The notes beneath the pieces are model-generated. The model searched no databases. It was not told the origin of the DNA and saw only the letters and a list, made by a program, of their open reading frames with translations. Shown piece by piece: positions 8,319-16,513 of a stretch of DNA of 64,000 nucleotides (within the stretch, counting starts at the first letter, position 1; each line of letters begins with the position of its first letter). Origin of the DNA: an uncultured Bacteroidota bacterium (GTDB lineage Bacteria; Bacteroidota; Bacteroidia; Chitinophagales; Chitinophagaceae). A program made the translations under genes and the position numbers. Location: NCBI GenBank assembly GCA_903877645.1, contig CAIRES010000073.1:1-64000 (forward strand). The letters are read 5' to 3'.

Positions 8319-8789
8319 ATGGACAACACACTCACACTATCGCAGAATTGTATAGACATGGTTACAGCATCCGAAGGATTCGTTGCCCATCCATACGTAG
8401 ACCCTGCATCCGGCGGCGAACCGATAACGATCGGGTATGGCAGCACCCATTATTGCGATGGCACTAAGGTGACAATGGCCGATGCACCCATTTCGGAGGC
8501 AGATGCGCAGGCTACACTGCTGTGTTATATGAATAGCCATGCATTGCCGTGTATTCAAAAGAGTGTGACCTCCGATATTAACCAAAACCAGCTTGATGCG
8601 TTGGCCGATTTTGTATACAATCTGGGGTGCGCCAATTTTCAGGTTAGTACGCTCCTGAAAAAAGTTAACGCTGACCCTTCCGATGCCACAATTGCCAATG
8701 AATTTCTTAAATGGAATAAGGCGGGCGGCAGGGTGATGAATGGCCTTACCAAAAGAAGGCAGAAAGAATCTGATCTGTATTTCTCCTGA
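8319..8789 (+). CDS. GH24 lysozyme (phage-type endolysin)
   Basis: 156 residues, glycoside hydrolase family 24, cleaving the glycan strand of peptidoglycan. The catalytic triad pattern is present: Glu19 in 'SEGF', Asp28 in 'PYVD' and Thr37 in 'TIGYGS'. The C-terminal half has 'NQNQLDALADFVYNLG' and 'GLTKRRQKESDLYF', both standard. There is no signal peptide, as in phage endolysins that need a holin. No other phage genes are nearby, so it is either a remnant of phage origin or a domesticated lysozyme. Confidence 0.9.
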   Translation: MDNTLTLSQNCIDMVTASEGFVAHPYVDPASGGEPITIGYGSTHYCDGTKVTMADAPISEADAQATLLCYMNSHALPCIQKSVTSDINQNQLDALADFVYNLGCANFQVSTLLKKVNADPSDATIANEFLKWNKAGGRVMNGLTKRRQKESDLYFS

Positions 8790-8871
8790 TCGCAGGTAGT
8801 GGCTTCGTGTTTCCGGCTGGTCTCCACATATTCTGCGAGACTCGCCGGAAGCCTTTTCAGAGCCTGTATTT

Positions 8872-9753
8872 TTACATTGTTTTCAGAAATGCGCCGATCT
8901 TCTTGCCTGTAGCATCGCTCACAGGCACCACAGGCAGGCGCAGGTAGTTGCCGCACACACCCTGGTGGGCCAGCACGCTTTTTACGCCTGCCGGATTGCC
9001 TTCCACAAAAAGGAGGTCGATACCCGGCAGCAGCTTATAAAAAGACTTCCTTGCTTTGTCGAACTTGCCCACAATAGCCAGGTTCATCATGTCGGTGAAT
9101 TCTTTAGTAAAGCAGTTGGCGGCCACAGAGATGATGCCCTCCATGCCCAGCGCCATTTGAGCCAGCACCAGGTTATCATCACCTGAAAGCACAATAAAGT
9201 CTTCCGGTTTGCTTTGCAGTAGCTCCATGCACTGTACGATATTGCCGCTGGCTTCTTTTATAGCCACTATGTTGGCGCAATCTGCCGCCAGGCGTAGTAC
9301 AGTGGCCGGCAGTATGTTGCCGCCGGTACGGCCGGGTACGTTGTAAAGGATAATAGGTTTGTTGGTAGCGGCTGCTACAGCTTTAAAATGCTGGTATATG
9401 CCTTCCTGGCTCGGCTTGTTGTAGTAAGGCGACACACTGAGGATCGCATAAACGCCATGCAGGTCCATAGTCTTTAGCAGGCCTACTACTTCCTCAGTAT
9501 TGTTGCCGCCAATGCCACACACTACAGGCACTTTGCTGTTCGCATACTTTACTATTGCGGACAGAATAGCCTGTTTCTCTGAGGTAGAGAGTGTAGGAGT
9601 TTCTCCTGTAGTGCCCAATGCAACGAGGAAGTCTACTCCGCCCTTGATCACATTGTTCACTAATGTTTCGAGTGCGGTATAATCAACACTGCCGTTTTTC
9701 TGAAAAGGAGTGACCAATGCCACACCTGTACCTTTTAATTGCTGGTAAGCCAT
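8872..9753 (-). CDS. dapA: 4-hydroxy-tetrahydrodipicolinate synthase
   Basis: 293 residues. It condenses pyruvate with aspartate semialdehyde at the entry of the lysine/diaminopimelate pathway. The Schiff-base lysine is Lys166 (IVAIKEASG), the catalytic tyrosine is Tyr137 in 'YNVPGRTG', and 'GTTGET' (47-52) binds the pyruvate carboxylate. Length is typical and the ATG at 9753 fits the family N-terminus (YQQLKGTGVALVTPF). Confidence 0.97.
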   Translation of the reverse strand: MAYQQLKGTGVALVTPFQKNGSVDYTALETLVNNVIKGGVDFLVALGTTGETPTLSTSEKQAILSAIVKYANSKVPVVCGIGGNNTEEVVGLLKTMDLHGVYAILSVSPYYNKPSQEGIYQHFKAVAAATNKPIILYNVPGRTGGNILPATVLRLAADCANIVAIKEASGNIVQCMELLQSKPEDFIVLSGDDNLVLAQMALGMEGIISVAANCFTKEFTDMMNLAIVGKFDKARKSFYKLLPGIDLLFVEGNPAGVKSVLAHQGVCGNYLRLPVVPVSDATGKKIGAFLKTM

Positions 9754-9806
9754 TGCTGTTAGTTTTTCAATGAGTAATTAGGGCGGGTAGGTGCTATATA
9801 TTGCTG

Positions 9807-10787
9807 CTATGCTGTAGTTACGCTTTCTTCAATGGCGATCTCATCATAAAAGCCCATTTTCGAGAATTTCTCAATGCGCTGTGCTATTCTTGTTTCAGGG
9901 TCTATTGATTTCAGCTCGTGCAGCGACTTTAGCAGGTATTCTTTCAGGATGATGGCCATTTTTTCATGGTCGGCATGTGCGCCGCCAAGTGGTTCGGGTA
10001 TTACATCATCTACCAGCCCGAAGCCGCTCATGTCTTTATAAGTGAGTTTCAGTTGTTCAGCGGCCTTTTCTTTAAAATTCCAGCTCCTCCACAAAATCGA
10101 AGAGCAGGACTCGGGGGAGATCACCGAATACCAGGTGTTTTCCATCATCGCCACTTTATCGCCTATGCCTATGCCCAACGCACCGCCTGAAGCACCTTCA
10201 CCTATGATCACGCAGATAACAGGCACCTTCATGTTCACCATCTCAAAGAGATTGCGCGCTATGGCTTCTGCCTGCCCACGTTCCTCAGCCTCCAGCCCGG
10301 GATATGCGCCGGGGGTATCTATAAAAGTGATGATCGGCCTGTTGAACTTTTCGGCCATCTTCATCAGGCGCAGGGCCTTGCGATAGCCCTCAGGGTTGGC
10401 CATCCCGAAGTTGCGTAGTTGGCGCATCTTGGTGTTCACACCTTTCTGCTGGCCCATCACCATTACCGGTTGCCCGTCTATCTCAGCCATACCGGCCACC
10501 ATAGCTTTGTCGTCCTTCACCTGGCGGTCGCCATAGAGCTCTACAAAATTGGTGAATATCTTTTCTATGTAATGTAAGGTGTATGGCCGTTCAGGGTGGC
10601 GGCTCAGTTGCACCCGCTGCCATGGCGTGAGGTTTTCGTATATCTGCGCCTTGGTGGTTTCAATTGCAGCTTCCAGTTCTGTGATACTGTTGGTCACATC
10701 TACCTTGTTGCGGGCCGACATTTCTTTTAGCTTACCGATCTGGGTATAAAGATCTTCAAGCGGCTTTTCAAAATCAAGGAATTGCAT
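9807..10787 (-). CDS. accA: Acetyl-CoA carboxylase carboxyltransferase subunit alpha
   Basis: 326 residues. AccA transfers the carboxyl group from biotin to acetyl-CoA, together with AccD, at the first step of fatty-acid synthesis. The family core '[26 protein letters not shown]', '[29 protein letters not shown]' and '[15 protein letters not shown]' is intact. The ATG at 10787 ([11 protein letters not shown]) is preferred over an in-frame TTG six bases upstream because it matches the usual N-terminus. It lies 53 bp upstream of dapA on the same strand. Confidence 0.96.
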   Translation of the reverse strand: MQFLDFEKPLEDLYTQIGKLKEMSARNKVDVTNSITELEAAIETTKAQIYENLTPWQRVQLSRHPERPYTLHYIEKIFTNFVELYGDRQVKDDKAMVAGMAEIDGQPVMVMGQQKGVNTKMRQLRNFGMANPEGYRKALRLMKMAEKFNRPIITFIDTPGAYPGLEAEERGQAEAIARNLFEMVNMKVPVICVIIGEGASGGALGIGIGDKVAMMENTWYSVISPESCSSILWRSWNFKEKAAEQLKLTYKDMSGFGLVDDVIPEPLGGAHADHEKMAIILKEYLLKSLHELKSIDPETRIAQRIEKFSKMGFYDEIAIEESVTTA

Positions 10788-10868
10788 AAGCAAATATTAG
10801 GCTGCAAAAGTAACGATTATTAATAGAAAAGTAGGTAAAGACGGCACCATTAATTATTAAAGTAAAAT

Positions 10869-12080
10869 TTAATGTTGGTCATGCATTTGGTTCGTCTCGT
10901 TTTGAGGAGCAGGCTTTTTCTTACTCCATCGTTCATATACATATTTTGCAAATTGCATGCCGGGGGTATCTATGTATTTGGTCATCAGCCACGACATGGG
11001 GAGGGTCACCAGCGTGGTGAGCACGAATACCAACAGCACCAGGTGGTTGTACCCTATACTGCTGTGTAGTTTCAGGTATACATAGCTCGAAAATGACCCC
11101 AGGATCAATGGATGAAGAAGGTAAAGGGAGAAGGAGATATATCCTAAGAACCGGAAAAAGCGCAAACTGATGATATGCTGCAATGAGCGCGACATCACAA
11201 ATGCCAAAACGACAAAGTAAGCTCCTATGACATGGTACATAGGAGCAAAGCGCAACACGATATGAGGCAAATGGCCGTATATGGTATCGGTGATCACCTC
11301 CGTGGTGGGGTAAGAGCCAAGCAGCAAGCCCACCACCAGCAGCAACGAAGCTAAAATGGTAATGACATATTTCTTGTGCGCGGCAAAGTATTGTTGAGAA
11401 TAATTGAGGCTGATACCCAATACGAAGGTGGCCAGCGTGTACTGCTGTGTGATCTTACAATATAGCAACATCACCAACAGCGCGCCGAGTTTATGCCGTG
11501 TGCCATGTGTGAGGGCCAGGAAAGCAAATACGAACATGGACCCTGTAAGCTCTATAGACATGGTCCATAGGCTGGTATCCATACTGTTATCTCCCTGGAA
11601 CATCGTGCCCACCTTGAGGCAGTGCAGCAATTGATGAAAAGGGTGGGGAAATGTCCACATGCTGCCAAACCACCAGTCGGACATTGCAAAGTGCGCGGCC
11701 TGTACGTTGTAATAAAGCTTTGCCTTCATTAAAAGAAAGGCTAGCACCAATGTAAATGCAACAGGAATATACAGCCGCAAAAACCGCCGCATAGCGCCGG
11801 ATACCAGTACCTCAAAATCATTGGTCCTGAAATATTTTGTACTGAGTACAAACCCGCTCAGCACGAAAAAAATGCAGACACAAAAGTTGCCATTGGAAAG
11901 AAAGCTGAAAATGCTTTGTCCATACTTTACTTCGAGGTTGTTATGAATGTGTGTTGCGTGTAAATCAAAAGTATAATATGAGCCATAAAATGCCAGCAGG
12001 AAATGATGAAAGAATACCAGGAAGGCGGCTACGCCTCTTATTCCATCAAGGTATGATATTTTGCCTGCCGTTTTTGTCAT
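10869..12080 (-). CDS. Acyltransferase family 3 (OafA/NodX-like) membrane protein
   Basis: 403 residues with about ten membrane segments. Family hallmarks are 'LDGIRGVAAFLVFFHHF' near the N-terminus, 'IFFVLSGFVLS' at about 70 and the following 'RFLRLYIP'. Proteins of this family O-acylate envelope sugars or polysaccharides. The His-His pair in the first helix matches the proposed catalytic position. The substrate cannot be told from context. ATG start at 12080. Confidence 0.9.
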   Translation of the reverse strand: MTKTAGKISYLDGIRGVAAFLVFFHHFLLAFYGSYYTFDLHATHIHNNLEVKYGQSIFSFLSNGNFCVCIFFVLSGFVLSTKYFRTNDFEVLVSGAMRRFLRLYIPVAFTLVLAFLLMKAKLYYNVQAAHFAMSDWWFGSMWTFPHPFHQLLHCLKVGTMFQGDNSMDTSLWTMSIELTGSMFVFAFLALTHGTRHKLGALLVMLLYCKITQQYTLATFVLGISLNYSQQYFAAHKKYVITILASLLLVVGLLLGSYPTTEVITDTIYGHLPHIVLRFAPMYHVIGAYFVVLAFVMSRSLQHIISLRFFRFLGYISFSLYLLHPLILGSFSSYVYLKLHSSIGYNHLVLLVFVLTTLVTLPMSWLMTKYIDTPGMQFAKYVYERWSKKKPAPQNETNQMHDQH

Positions 12081-12250
12081 TTAGTGTTATTGAGCCAAAT
12101 GTAAAAGAAATAAGTGTATCGCTACACACAAACGGGAAAGCAGTAAAAAAATGATTTTCAAATAATAAAAAGAACATTTGTTGTTTTCAAAAAATAGACA
12201 CTATATTTGCAGCCCCGAAGGGGGAAAACAATATAGCTCTTTAAGATTTT

Positions 12251-12300
12251 GGATTGGTAGTTCAAGTTGGTCAGAATGCCGGTCCTCTCGGTTCAGGAGT
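12251..12300 (+). pseudogene. Partial tRNA-Asp-like copy (5' half)
   Basis: 'ggattggtagttcaagttgg' plus 'agaatgcc' repeats the acceptor and D-arm of the true tRNA-Asp 79 bp downstream, but the anticodon and T-arms are missing or scrambled. The preceding 'atag(c/t)tctttaa' is also duplicated, so the unit duplicated is promoter-proximal sequence plus the tRNA 5' half. Confidence 0.75.
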
Positions 12301-12329
12301 AGTAAAAAAGTATAGTTCTTTAAAAATAT

Positions 12330-12403
12330 GGATTGGTAGTTCAGTTGGTTAGAATGCCGCCCTGTCACGGCGGAGGTCGCGGGTTCGAGTCCCGTCCAGT
12401 CCG
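12330..12403 (+). tRNA. tRNA-Asp (anticodon GTC)
   Basis: A 74-nt cloverleaf: acceptor 'ggattgg' / 'ccagtcc', D-arm with 'agttggttagaat', anticodon arm 'ccgccctGTCacggcgg', and T-arm 'gcgggttcgagtcccgt'. The discriminator is G. A terminator follows at once. The 3' end is the insertion point of the accessory region described below. Confidence 0.97.
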
Positions 12404-12406
12404 CAA
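12394..12406 (+). repeat. att-like core copy 1 (in the tRNA-Asp 3' end)
   Basis: 'gtccagtccgcaa' at the 3' end of tRNA-Asp is repeated exactly at 13779-13791, 15425-15437 and 15537-15549. It is followed by a terminator hairpin (12407-12436, 'acccgctcccagagcgggt') and by 'ggtggcggtttaggtggcgg' at 12450-12469. Confidence 0.8.
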
Positions 12407-12520
12407 AGACCCGCTCCCAGAGCGGGTTTCGTTTTTTATCCCAAATGAGGTGGCGGTTTAGGTGGCGGTTTTCAATGTTTATTTTCATCATTTTCTGTCT
12501 GTTTTCACGTTAAGAGCATA

Positions 12521-12548
12521 AAAAAACCAGCCTAAGATGCTGGTTTTT
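12521..12548. terminator. Bidirectional hairpin terminator
   Basis: 'aaaaccagc' / 'gctggtttt' with A-run and T-run on the two sides. It lies downstream of the leftward T9SS protein gene and of the rightward tRNA. Confidence 0.7.
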
Positions 12549-12636
12549 AATTCATTTTGAGAATTATGCCGCTTGCCCTAGAGTCTGGTTTTTTATTTTA
12601 TGTATTTTACCGGTACGCTCAAAAAAACGCTTATTG

Positions 12637-13500
12637 CTATTGAATAACAATCTGCCGGGTATCAGCATGACCATTTTCATCAACAATGTGTAGGATATAA
12701 ATGCCGGCATGGAGGTTTCCTTTCTCCAGAGTAAGCTCCTTACCGCTAAACTGAATGTTCTTTACTACTCGCCCGGTAATATCAAGTACTCTGATGATTG
12801 TATTATTTTGTTCATCTGAAAAAGTAATGGTTGTGGTGGAATTAAACGGATTAGGAGATATTGAGCAAGGCACACCTGCAGCTACTACATCATTTATCCC
12901 GCTCACTGCTCCGCTAAAGGCTAAGTCATCAATATACAAATAGTCACCGTTTGTCGCTATCGATGTGCTTCCCGAACCTGCTATCAACGTAATAAGTGCA
13001 CTATCAGGAGATGTGCTTGCAAAATACATAATTGGTACGCTGAAATTAGTCCATGTCGTGACAGTGCCGTTCGTAGGAAATAGCTGTCCAATTCCAACGA
13101 AATCTTCAGTCAGGGTGGTCGTATTCCATTTGGTAAAATATACTAAAATAACGCCTGAATCAGTTGCTGAAAACTTGTATTTATATTTACCGGTAAGATA
13201 TACGGGACGGGCACTACAAGCAAATCCACCTAGCGTGCCTGCTGTTAAAGTGGGTGTACTATATACAATAGTAGGATTCCCACTTTTCACAGTCAGCTTC
13301 AAATACGAAGCGCCTACGGCACCGGGTGTACCTTGCTCGCAGGCAGTGTCAAGTAAAAGAAAGTTGTAACTTGACCAACTAGTAGGGTCGGAATAAGTAC
13401 CATGGTTGGTCCAGCTCTCGAATCCTGCGTTGGGAATTGTTTGTGCTTCGGAAATCGTAACTACGAACATCAAAGTAATCAGAATGTTGAATTTTTTCAT
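12637..13500 (-). CDS. Secreted protein with T9SS type A sorting domain
   Basis: 287 residues. Signal peptide (MKKFNILITLMFVVTISEAQ), then a beta-rich, probably carbohydrate-binding domain ('IPNAGFESWTNHGTYSDPTSW', as in PCMD-like proteins), and a C-terminal Por_Secre_tail of about 75 residues ('ISPNPFNSTTTITF', 'VLDITGRVV', 'LHAGIYILHI'). The tail directs export through the T9SS and surface attachment or release. The ATG at 13500 is chosen; a longer frame upstream starts at a non-ATG codon and would spoil the signal peptide. It is the only cargo gene of the first tRNA-Asp cassette. Confidence 0.87.
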   Translation of the reverse strand: MKKFNILITLMFVVTISEAQTIPNAGFESWTNHGTYSDPTSWSSYNFLLLDTACEQGTPGAVGASYLKLTVKSGNPTIVYSTPTLTAGTLGGFACSARPVYLTGKYKYKFSATDSGVILVYFTKWNTTTLTEDFVGIGQLFPTNGTVTTWTNFSVPIMYFASTSPDSALITLIAGSGSTSIATNGDYLYIDDLAFSGAVSGINDVVAAGVPCSISPNPFNSTTTITFSDEQNNTIIRVLDITGRVVKNIQFSGKELTLEKGNLHAGIYILHIVDENGHADTRQIVIQ

Positions 13501-13640
13501 TTTATTCGTTGTTTGTTTATTGAGAACAGGACGAAAGTACTCTTTAATATACCGGCAGTACTTGACATTTATCAAATAATGTTTCCGAATGTAAAACAGA
13601 CCTTAAATGCAAACGATCAACTCATAATTAGTTAAGTGAG

Positions 13641-13791
13641 CCGTCGTAAAGGTGGTGGTTTGCTATGTCCGCCAACGCATGCGAGTGTATGCGAACTAAC
13701 AAGCGACTATGCTAAAATGCTTGCCGGGTGTATGAAGCCATTAAAATGAACGAAAATACATATAAATTAATTATATTCGTCCAGTCCGCAA
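13641..13791 (+). repeat. Cassette end A with att-like core copy 2
   Basis: A ~140-bp segment ending in 'gtccagtccgcaa' (13779-13791). It aligns along its length with 15293-15437: 'cgtaaaggtgg(t/c)gg(t/c)ttgcta', a 'gaacaagc'-like middle, 'ctaaaa' and a shared A+T-rich run before the core. Both copies can fold so that 'ggtgg' pairs across ~45 nt with the stretch containing 'acaagc'. A terminator hairpin 'acccgctccccgagcgggt' follows the core. Confidence 0.7.
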
Positions 13792-13888
13792 AGACCCGCT
13801 CCCCGAGCGGGTCTTTTTGTTATTTTCCCTACTAGATGGTGGAACGGTGGTGGATAGTGAGTTCATTTACAGCTAGTATGTTAAATTG

Positions 13889-13922
13889 AAAGAGCCCGAC
13901 TTTTGTAGTCAGGCTCTTTTTA
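13889..13922. terminator. Hairpin terminator in cassette 2
   Basis: 'aaagagcc(cgact)' and '(agtc)aggctcttt' form a stem with a T-run on the plus side and an A-run on the other, just downstream of a small leftward frame. Confidence 0.65.
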
Positions 13923-13928
13923 TGTTGC

Positions 13929-14018
13929 TTATTGTTTGTCGTCGTCCTTCTTTCTCTTCTTCCAAAGCACAGCAAATAACATAGCGTGTTGTAAAGAATC
14001 AGTTTTGATGTAAGCCAT
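13929..14018 (-). CDS. Possible 29-residue peptide
   Basis: An ATG-started frame encodes a peptide with a hydrophobic centre (HAMLFAVLW) and a very basic then acidic tail (KKRKKDDDKQ). It is followed by a hairpin terminator after a few bases, which supports a transcription unit. I do not recognise it. The intervening stretch 14019-14172 shows nothing else. Confidence 0.35.
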   Translation of the reverse strand: MAYIKTDSLQHAMLFAVLWKKRKKDDDKQ

Positions 14019-14172
14019 GGAGGATTTTTCAGTCTATTTGCCCGAAATAACAATAATTTTTCCAGTGTCCCATTAAGATATTAAGTAAAGCCTAATGGCC
14101 TCCATCATTTGCGTTTATTTTGTTTGCTTAGTCACGATTCAAATTCATTAACTGGTTAGTTTTGGATGTTGA

Positions 14173-14429
14173 TCATCGAAATGTGTACGAAATACCAATT
14201 TCATTTTTTCTTGTTGAAATAATGCTATATCGATTAGATTTGTGCACAACATTATAGATGCCACCAATTGTTGCCAGTACACCTCCCAATGCGACACACC
14301 CTAATCCACTACCCATTGTCATCCAGGCTTCATCTGGCTGGAAACAAGAGGGTGATCCCTGTGGCTCAGGCCAAAAGCGATTGTCAATGTGTTAACGGCA
14401 ATAATAGTTAGTAACGCTACTTTTTTCAT
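14173..14429 (-). pseudogene. Frameshifted small secreted or membrane protein
   Basis: The first part starts at ATG 14429 with a clear signal-like sequence (MKKVALLTIIAVNTLTIAFG) and stops at 14319. A second frame overlaps it and continues 'PDEAWMTMGSGLGCVALGGVLATIGGIYNVVHKSNRYS...' to a stop at 14173. The second part has a glycine-zipper membrane segment. A single frameshift near 14350 would join the two into one protein of about 85 residues. It may be a sequencing error, a decayed gene, or two overlapping frames. Confidence 0.55.
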
Positions 14430-14659
14430 TTTTCTGTTTTTGTAGAATGAACAATAATTAATTACGGTGTAAAACTTCTTCTTTTTTTCGTCAATGTGTT
14501 TGATAAAAATCAAATCTTTCTCCAGCACCAAACAATTTGATATTTGTCAAACAAGTTGTGTTTGGTGTACGAATTCTGACATTTAATTTATTGAAAACAA
14601 GACGACTATGACATACATCGTAGTATTAGTGTAGCTTCGTAGTAACAAAACTTACTGCT

Positions 14660-15241
14660 ATGCTAGAATTACTATTTCAGTATATGAACTCAATTCGTCC
14701 TTTAAATGAGCAATTAAAACTGAAACTGGCCGACAACCTCGAGATGGTAGAAGTTGATAAGAAGCAGGTACTCCTGACTGAAGGGCAGGTATGTAATTAT
14801 ATCTATGTAGTAATCAAGGGGCTGCTTCGAATGTACTACATTAGGGACAACGAGGAGATATGCTCACGTTTTATGGGTGAGCAGCAAATGGCAATGTCAG
14901 TTAATAGTTTTTATAGCCGCAAACCGGGTTACGAGTATATCGAAACGCTTGAAGCATGCGTGCTGGTGCGCATACATTATGATAACCTAAGTAAAATATA
15001 CACCGAATGCAACGAATTTAACTTTATAGCAAGGGTGATAACCGAACAATACTTTATACGCAGTGAAGAGCGCCTGTACCTCATAAGGAAGCAAAGCGCA
15101 GAACAGCGTTACATTTACTTTGGAGAGCACTACCCCGAACTGCTGCAAAGAGTTCCTTTAAAATATATTGCTACATATCTGGGTTTAACTTTGGAGACCT
15201 TAAGCAGAATAAGGAAAAAGCTAACCAACACAAGGTCTTAG
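14660..15241 (+). CDS. Crp/Fnr-family transcriptional regulator
   Basis: 193 residues: a cyclic-nucleotide-binding beta-roll (about 1-120, 'VLLTEGQVCNYIYVVIKGLLRMYY') and a C-terminal winged helix with 'PLKYIATYLGLTLETLSRIRKKL'. It is the short Bacteroidota form without the Fnr iron-sulfur cysteines. The effector is unknown. It is the main intact gene of the second tRNA-Asp cassette. ATG at 14660. Confidence 0.88.
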   Translation: MLELLFQYMNSIRPLNEQLKLKLADNLEMVEVDKKQVLLTEGQVCNYIYVVIKGLLRMYYIRDNEEICSRFMGEQQMAMSVNSFYSRKPGYEYIETLEACVLVRIHYDNLSKIYTECNEFNFIARVITEQYFIRSEERLYLIRKQSAEQRYIYFGEHYPELLQRVPLKYIATYLGLTLETLSRIRKKLTNTRS

Positions 15242-15292
15242 CATTACCTACAGAACTTTCCACAATACTAAACAGCAAATTTTCTTACCACT

Positions 15293-15437
15293 CCGGCGTA
15301 AAGGTGGCGGCTTGCTACATATGTGAATAAATATGAGAGTATGCGTATGAACAAGCCACCATTCTAAAAAATTTTCTGGGTGTGTAAACCCGTAAAACGA
15401 ACTAAAACGCATTAAATATATCAAGTCCAGTCCGCAA
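15293..15437 (+). repeat. Cassette end B with att-like core copy 3
   Basis: Homologous to 13641-13791. It contains 'ggtggcggcttgcta' and the pairing 'aacaagccacc' some 40 nt later, then the core 'gtccagtccgcaa' at 15425-15437. A terminator hairpin (15438-15467, 'aagcttcacatttgtgaggctttttt') follows. The compensatory differences between copies A and B keep the long-range stem. Confidence 0.7.
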
Positions 15438-15477
15438 GTAAAGCTTCACATTTGTGAGGCTTTTTTGTTTTTATTGC

Positions 15478-15580
15478 CTTGGTTAGAATACTACCCTATC
15501 ACGGTCCCAACGAATGTCGGCATGGGTTCGAGTCCCGTCCAGTCCGCAAGTATGTTCCGAAACCCGCTCCCAGAGCGGGT
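15478..15580 (+). pseudogene. Degenerate tRNA-Asp 3' portion with att-like core copy 4
   Basis: 'ttggttagaat', 'accctatcacgg' and 'gggttcgagtcccgtccagt' repeat parts of tRNA-Asp, with the anticodon triplet changed to ATC and about ten bases of unrelated sequence in the variable region; the 5' acceptor strand is absent. The core at 15537-15549 is followed by the same terminator stem and the same 'ggtggcggtttaggtggcgg' (15603-15622) as behind the real tRNA. Confidence 0.78.
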
Positions 15581-15709
15581 TTCGCTTTTTAGTCCAAATG
15601 AGGTGGCGGTTTAGGTGGCGGTTTTCAACTCAATTTATTTAATTTGAGTTGCGTAAATGAGGATTATAATAGACGCTCTTTTGTTATTTTTGGCTAAATA
15701 TCCTTTTGT

Positions 15710-16000
15710 ATGCCAGAATTCTTTGGAAGAGTCGGCGGCACTGCTGAGCCGATACCTTCATTTTACAACCAATCACTTTTGCTTGAAACTTCTTTTAGGG
15801 GAAAAGTAATCGCCAAAGGTAAGCTAACCTCAGCCGGATTTCATCTTATGAAGGGTTCACTGGTAAAAAAGCACGACACATTTAGAGATAACCATGGAAT
15901 AAGGAAAACGAGAGATGAACTGATTGCCAAACAATGGCTAACCAATAACGGACAAAATTCAGATTACTTTATTTTACAAAATGATATCCTGCTTGGATAG
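15710..16000 (+). CDS. DUF4357-like protein, probably truncated
   Basis: 96 residues. 'GKVIAKGKLTSAGFHLMKGSLVKKHDTFR...RDELIAKQWLTNNG...YFILQNDILLG' resembles the first part of a DUF4357 domain, a module often at the C-terminus of GIY-YIG or restriction-associated proteins. The usual C-terminal 'SPSAAA' block is missing. It may be a remnant. It follows the fourth att-like core and precedes R-M debris. Confidence 0.5.
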   Translation: MPEFFGRVGGTAEPIPSFYNQSLLLETSFRGKVIAKGKLTSAGFHLMKGSLVKKHDTFRDNHGIRKTRDELIAKQWLTNNGQNSDYFILQNDILLG

Positions 16001-16091
16001 TTTTGACCTATGAGAGTATAGGTCAATAGGATAGATTTTCCTTGGCAATAAGGTTTATCCTCCTGATATTAGCCATCTAAAATCATATAAT

Positions 16092-16373
16092 ATGTCAAGT
16101 ACAAAGAAGAAAAGAGAAGTAGTAGCAAAGGTGCCTGTTGAAAAGAATGGCAAAATTGAAATGGTAAACATTTTCTCAACAAATTACGGGTACTATCGTT
16201 ATTTTGTTCGTGAGATTTTACAAACCGGAGGTATATCAAAGTTCCGCTTTGCCAAGAATAAAGAGAACTATTCCGGTCAACTGGCAGTAGCCAAAACAGA
16301 GGTTGATAAAGCAAAGAAGGTTTTGGCGGAGTATCAAAAGAAGAATCCCGAAGTCAAGGCTATGTGGACTTAA
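16092..16373 (+). CDS. Hypothetical protein
   Basis: 93 residues, rich in Lys and starting MSSTKKKREVV. The centre (NIFSTNYGYYRYFVREILQTGG) may form a short alpha/beta unit. I do not recognise it. ATG at 16092. A hairpin 'ggcac tacga gtgcc' with a T-run at 16399-16420 could terminate it. Confidence 0.5.
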   Translation: MSSTKKKREVVAKVPVEKNGKIEMVNIFSTNYGYYRYFVREILQTGGISKFRFAKNKENYSGQLAVAKTEVDKAKKVLAEYQKKNPEVKAMWT

Positions 16374-16513
16374 TTTTTTGTATTTTCTATTAAAAACGGC
16401 ACTACGAGTGCCTTTTTTTATGCCATATCTTTTGATATGGTTTTTTTATTGTACTACCATGATATGCTGCCCGGTTTTTATTTCTATATTTACTTCAAAT
16501 CCGATTTAGTGAA

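Noticed and set aside
8319-8789. Prophage around the GH24 lysozyme
   Set aside because: No holin, structural, integrase or terminase genes are nearby; flanks are a RAYT unit and dapA.
12201-12491. Leftward frame across tRNA-Asp ('WTGLEPATSAVTGRHSNQ')
   Set aside because: It is the antisense of a functional tRNA and its duplicate; such translations are known false genes.
13631-13740. Integron attC-like site in the cassette end
   Set aside because: A 'gttaagt' resembling an R' box is present in copy A only, there is no matching partner box, copy B lacks it, and no integron integrase is in the window. The core is a tRNA end.
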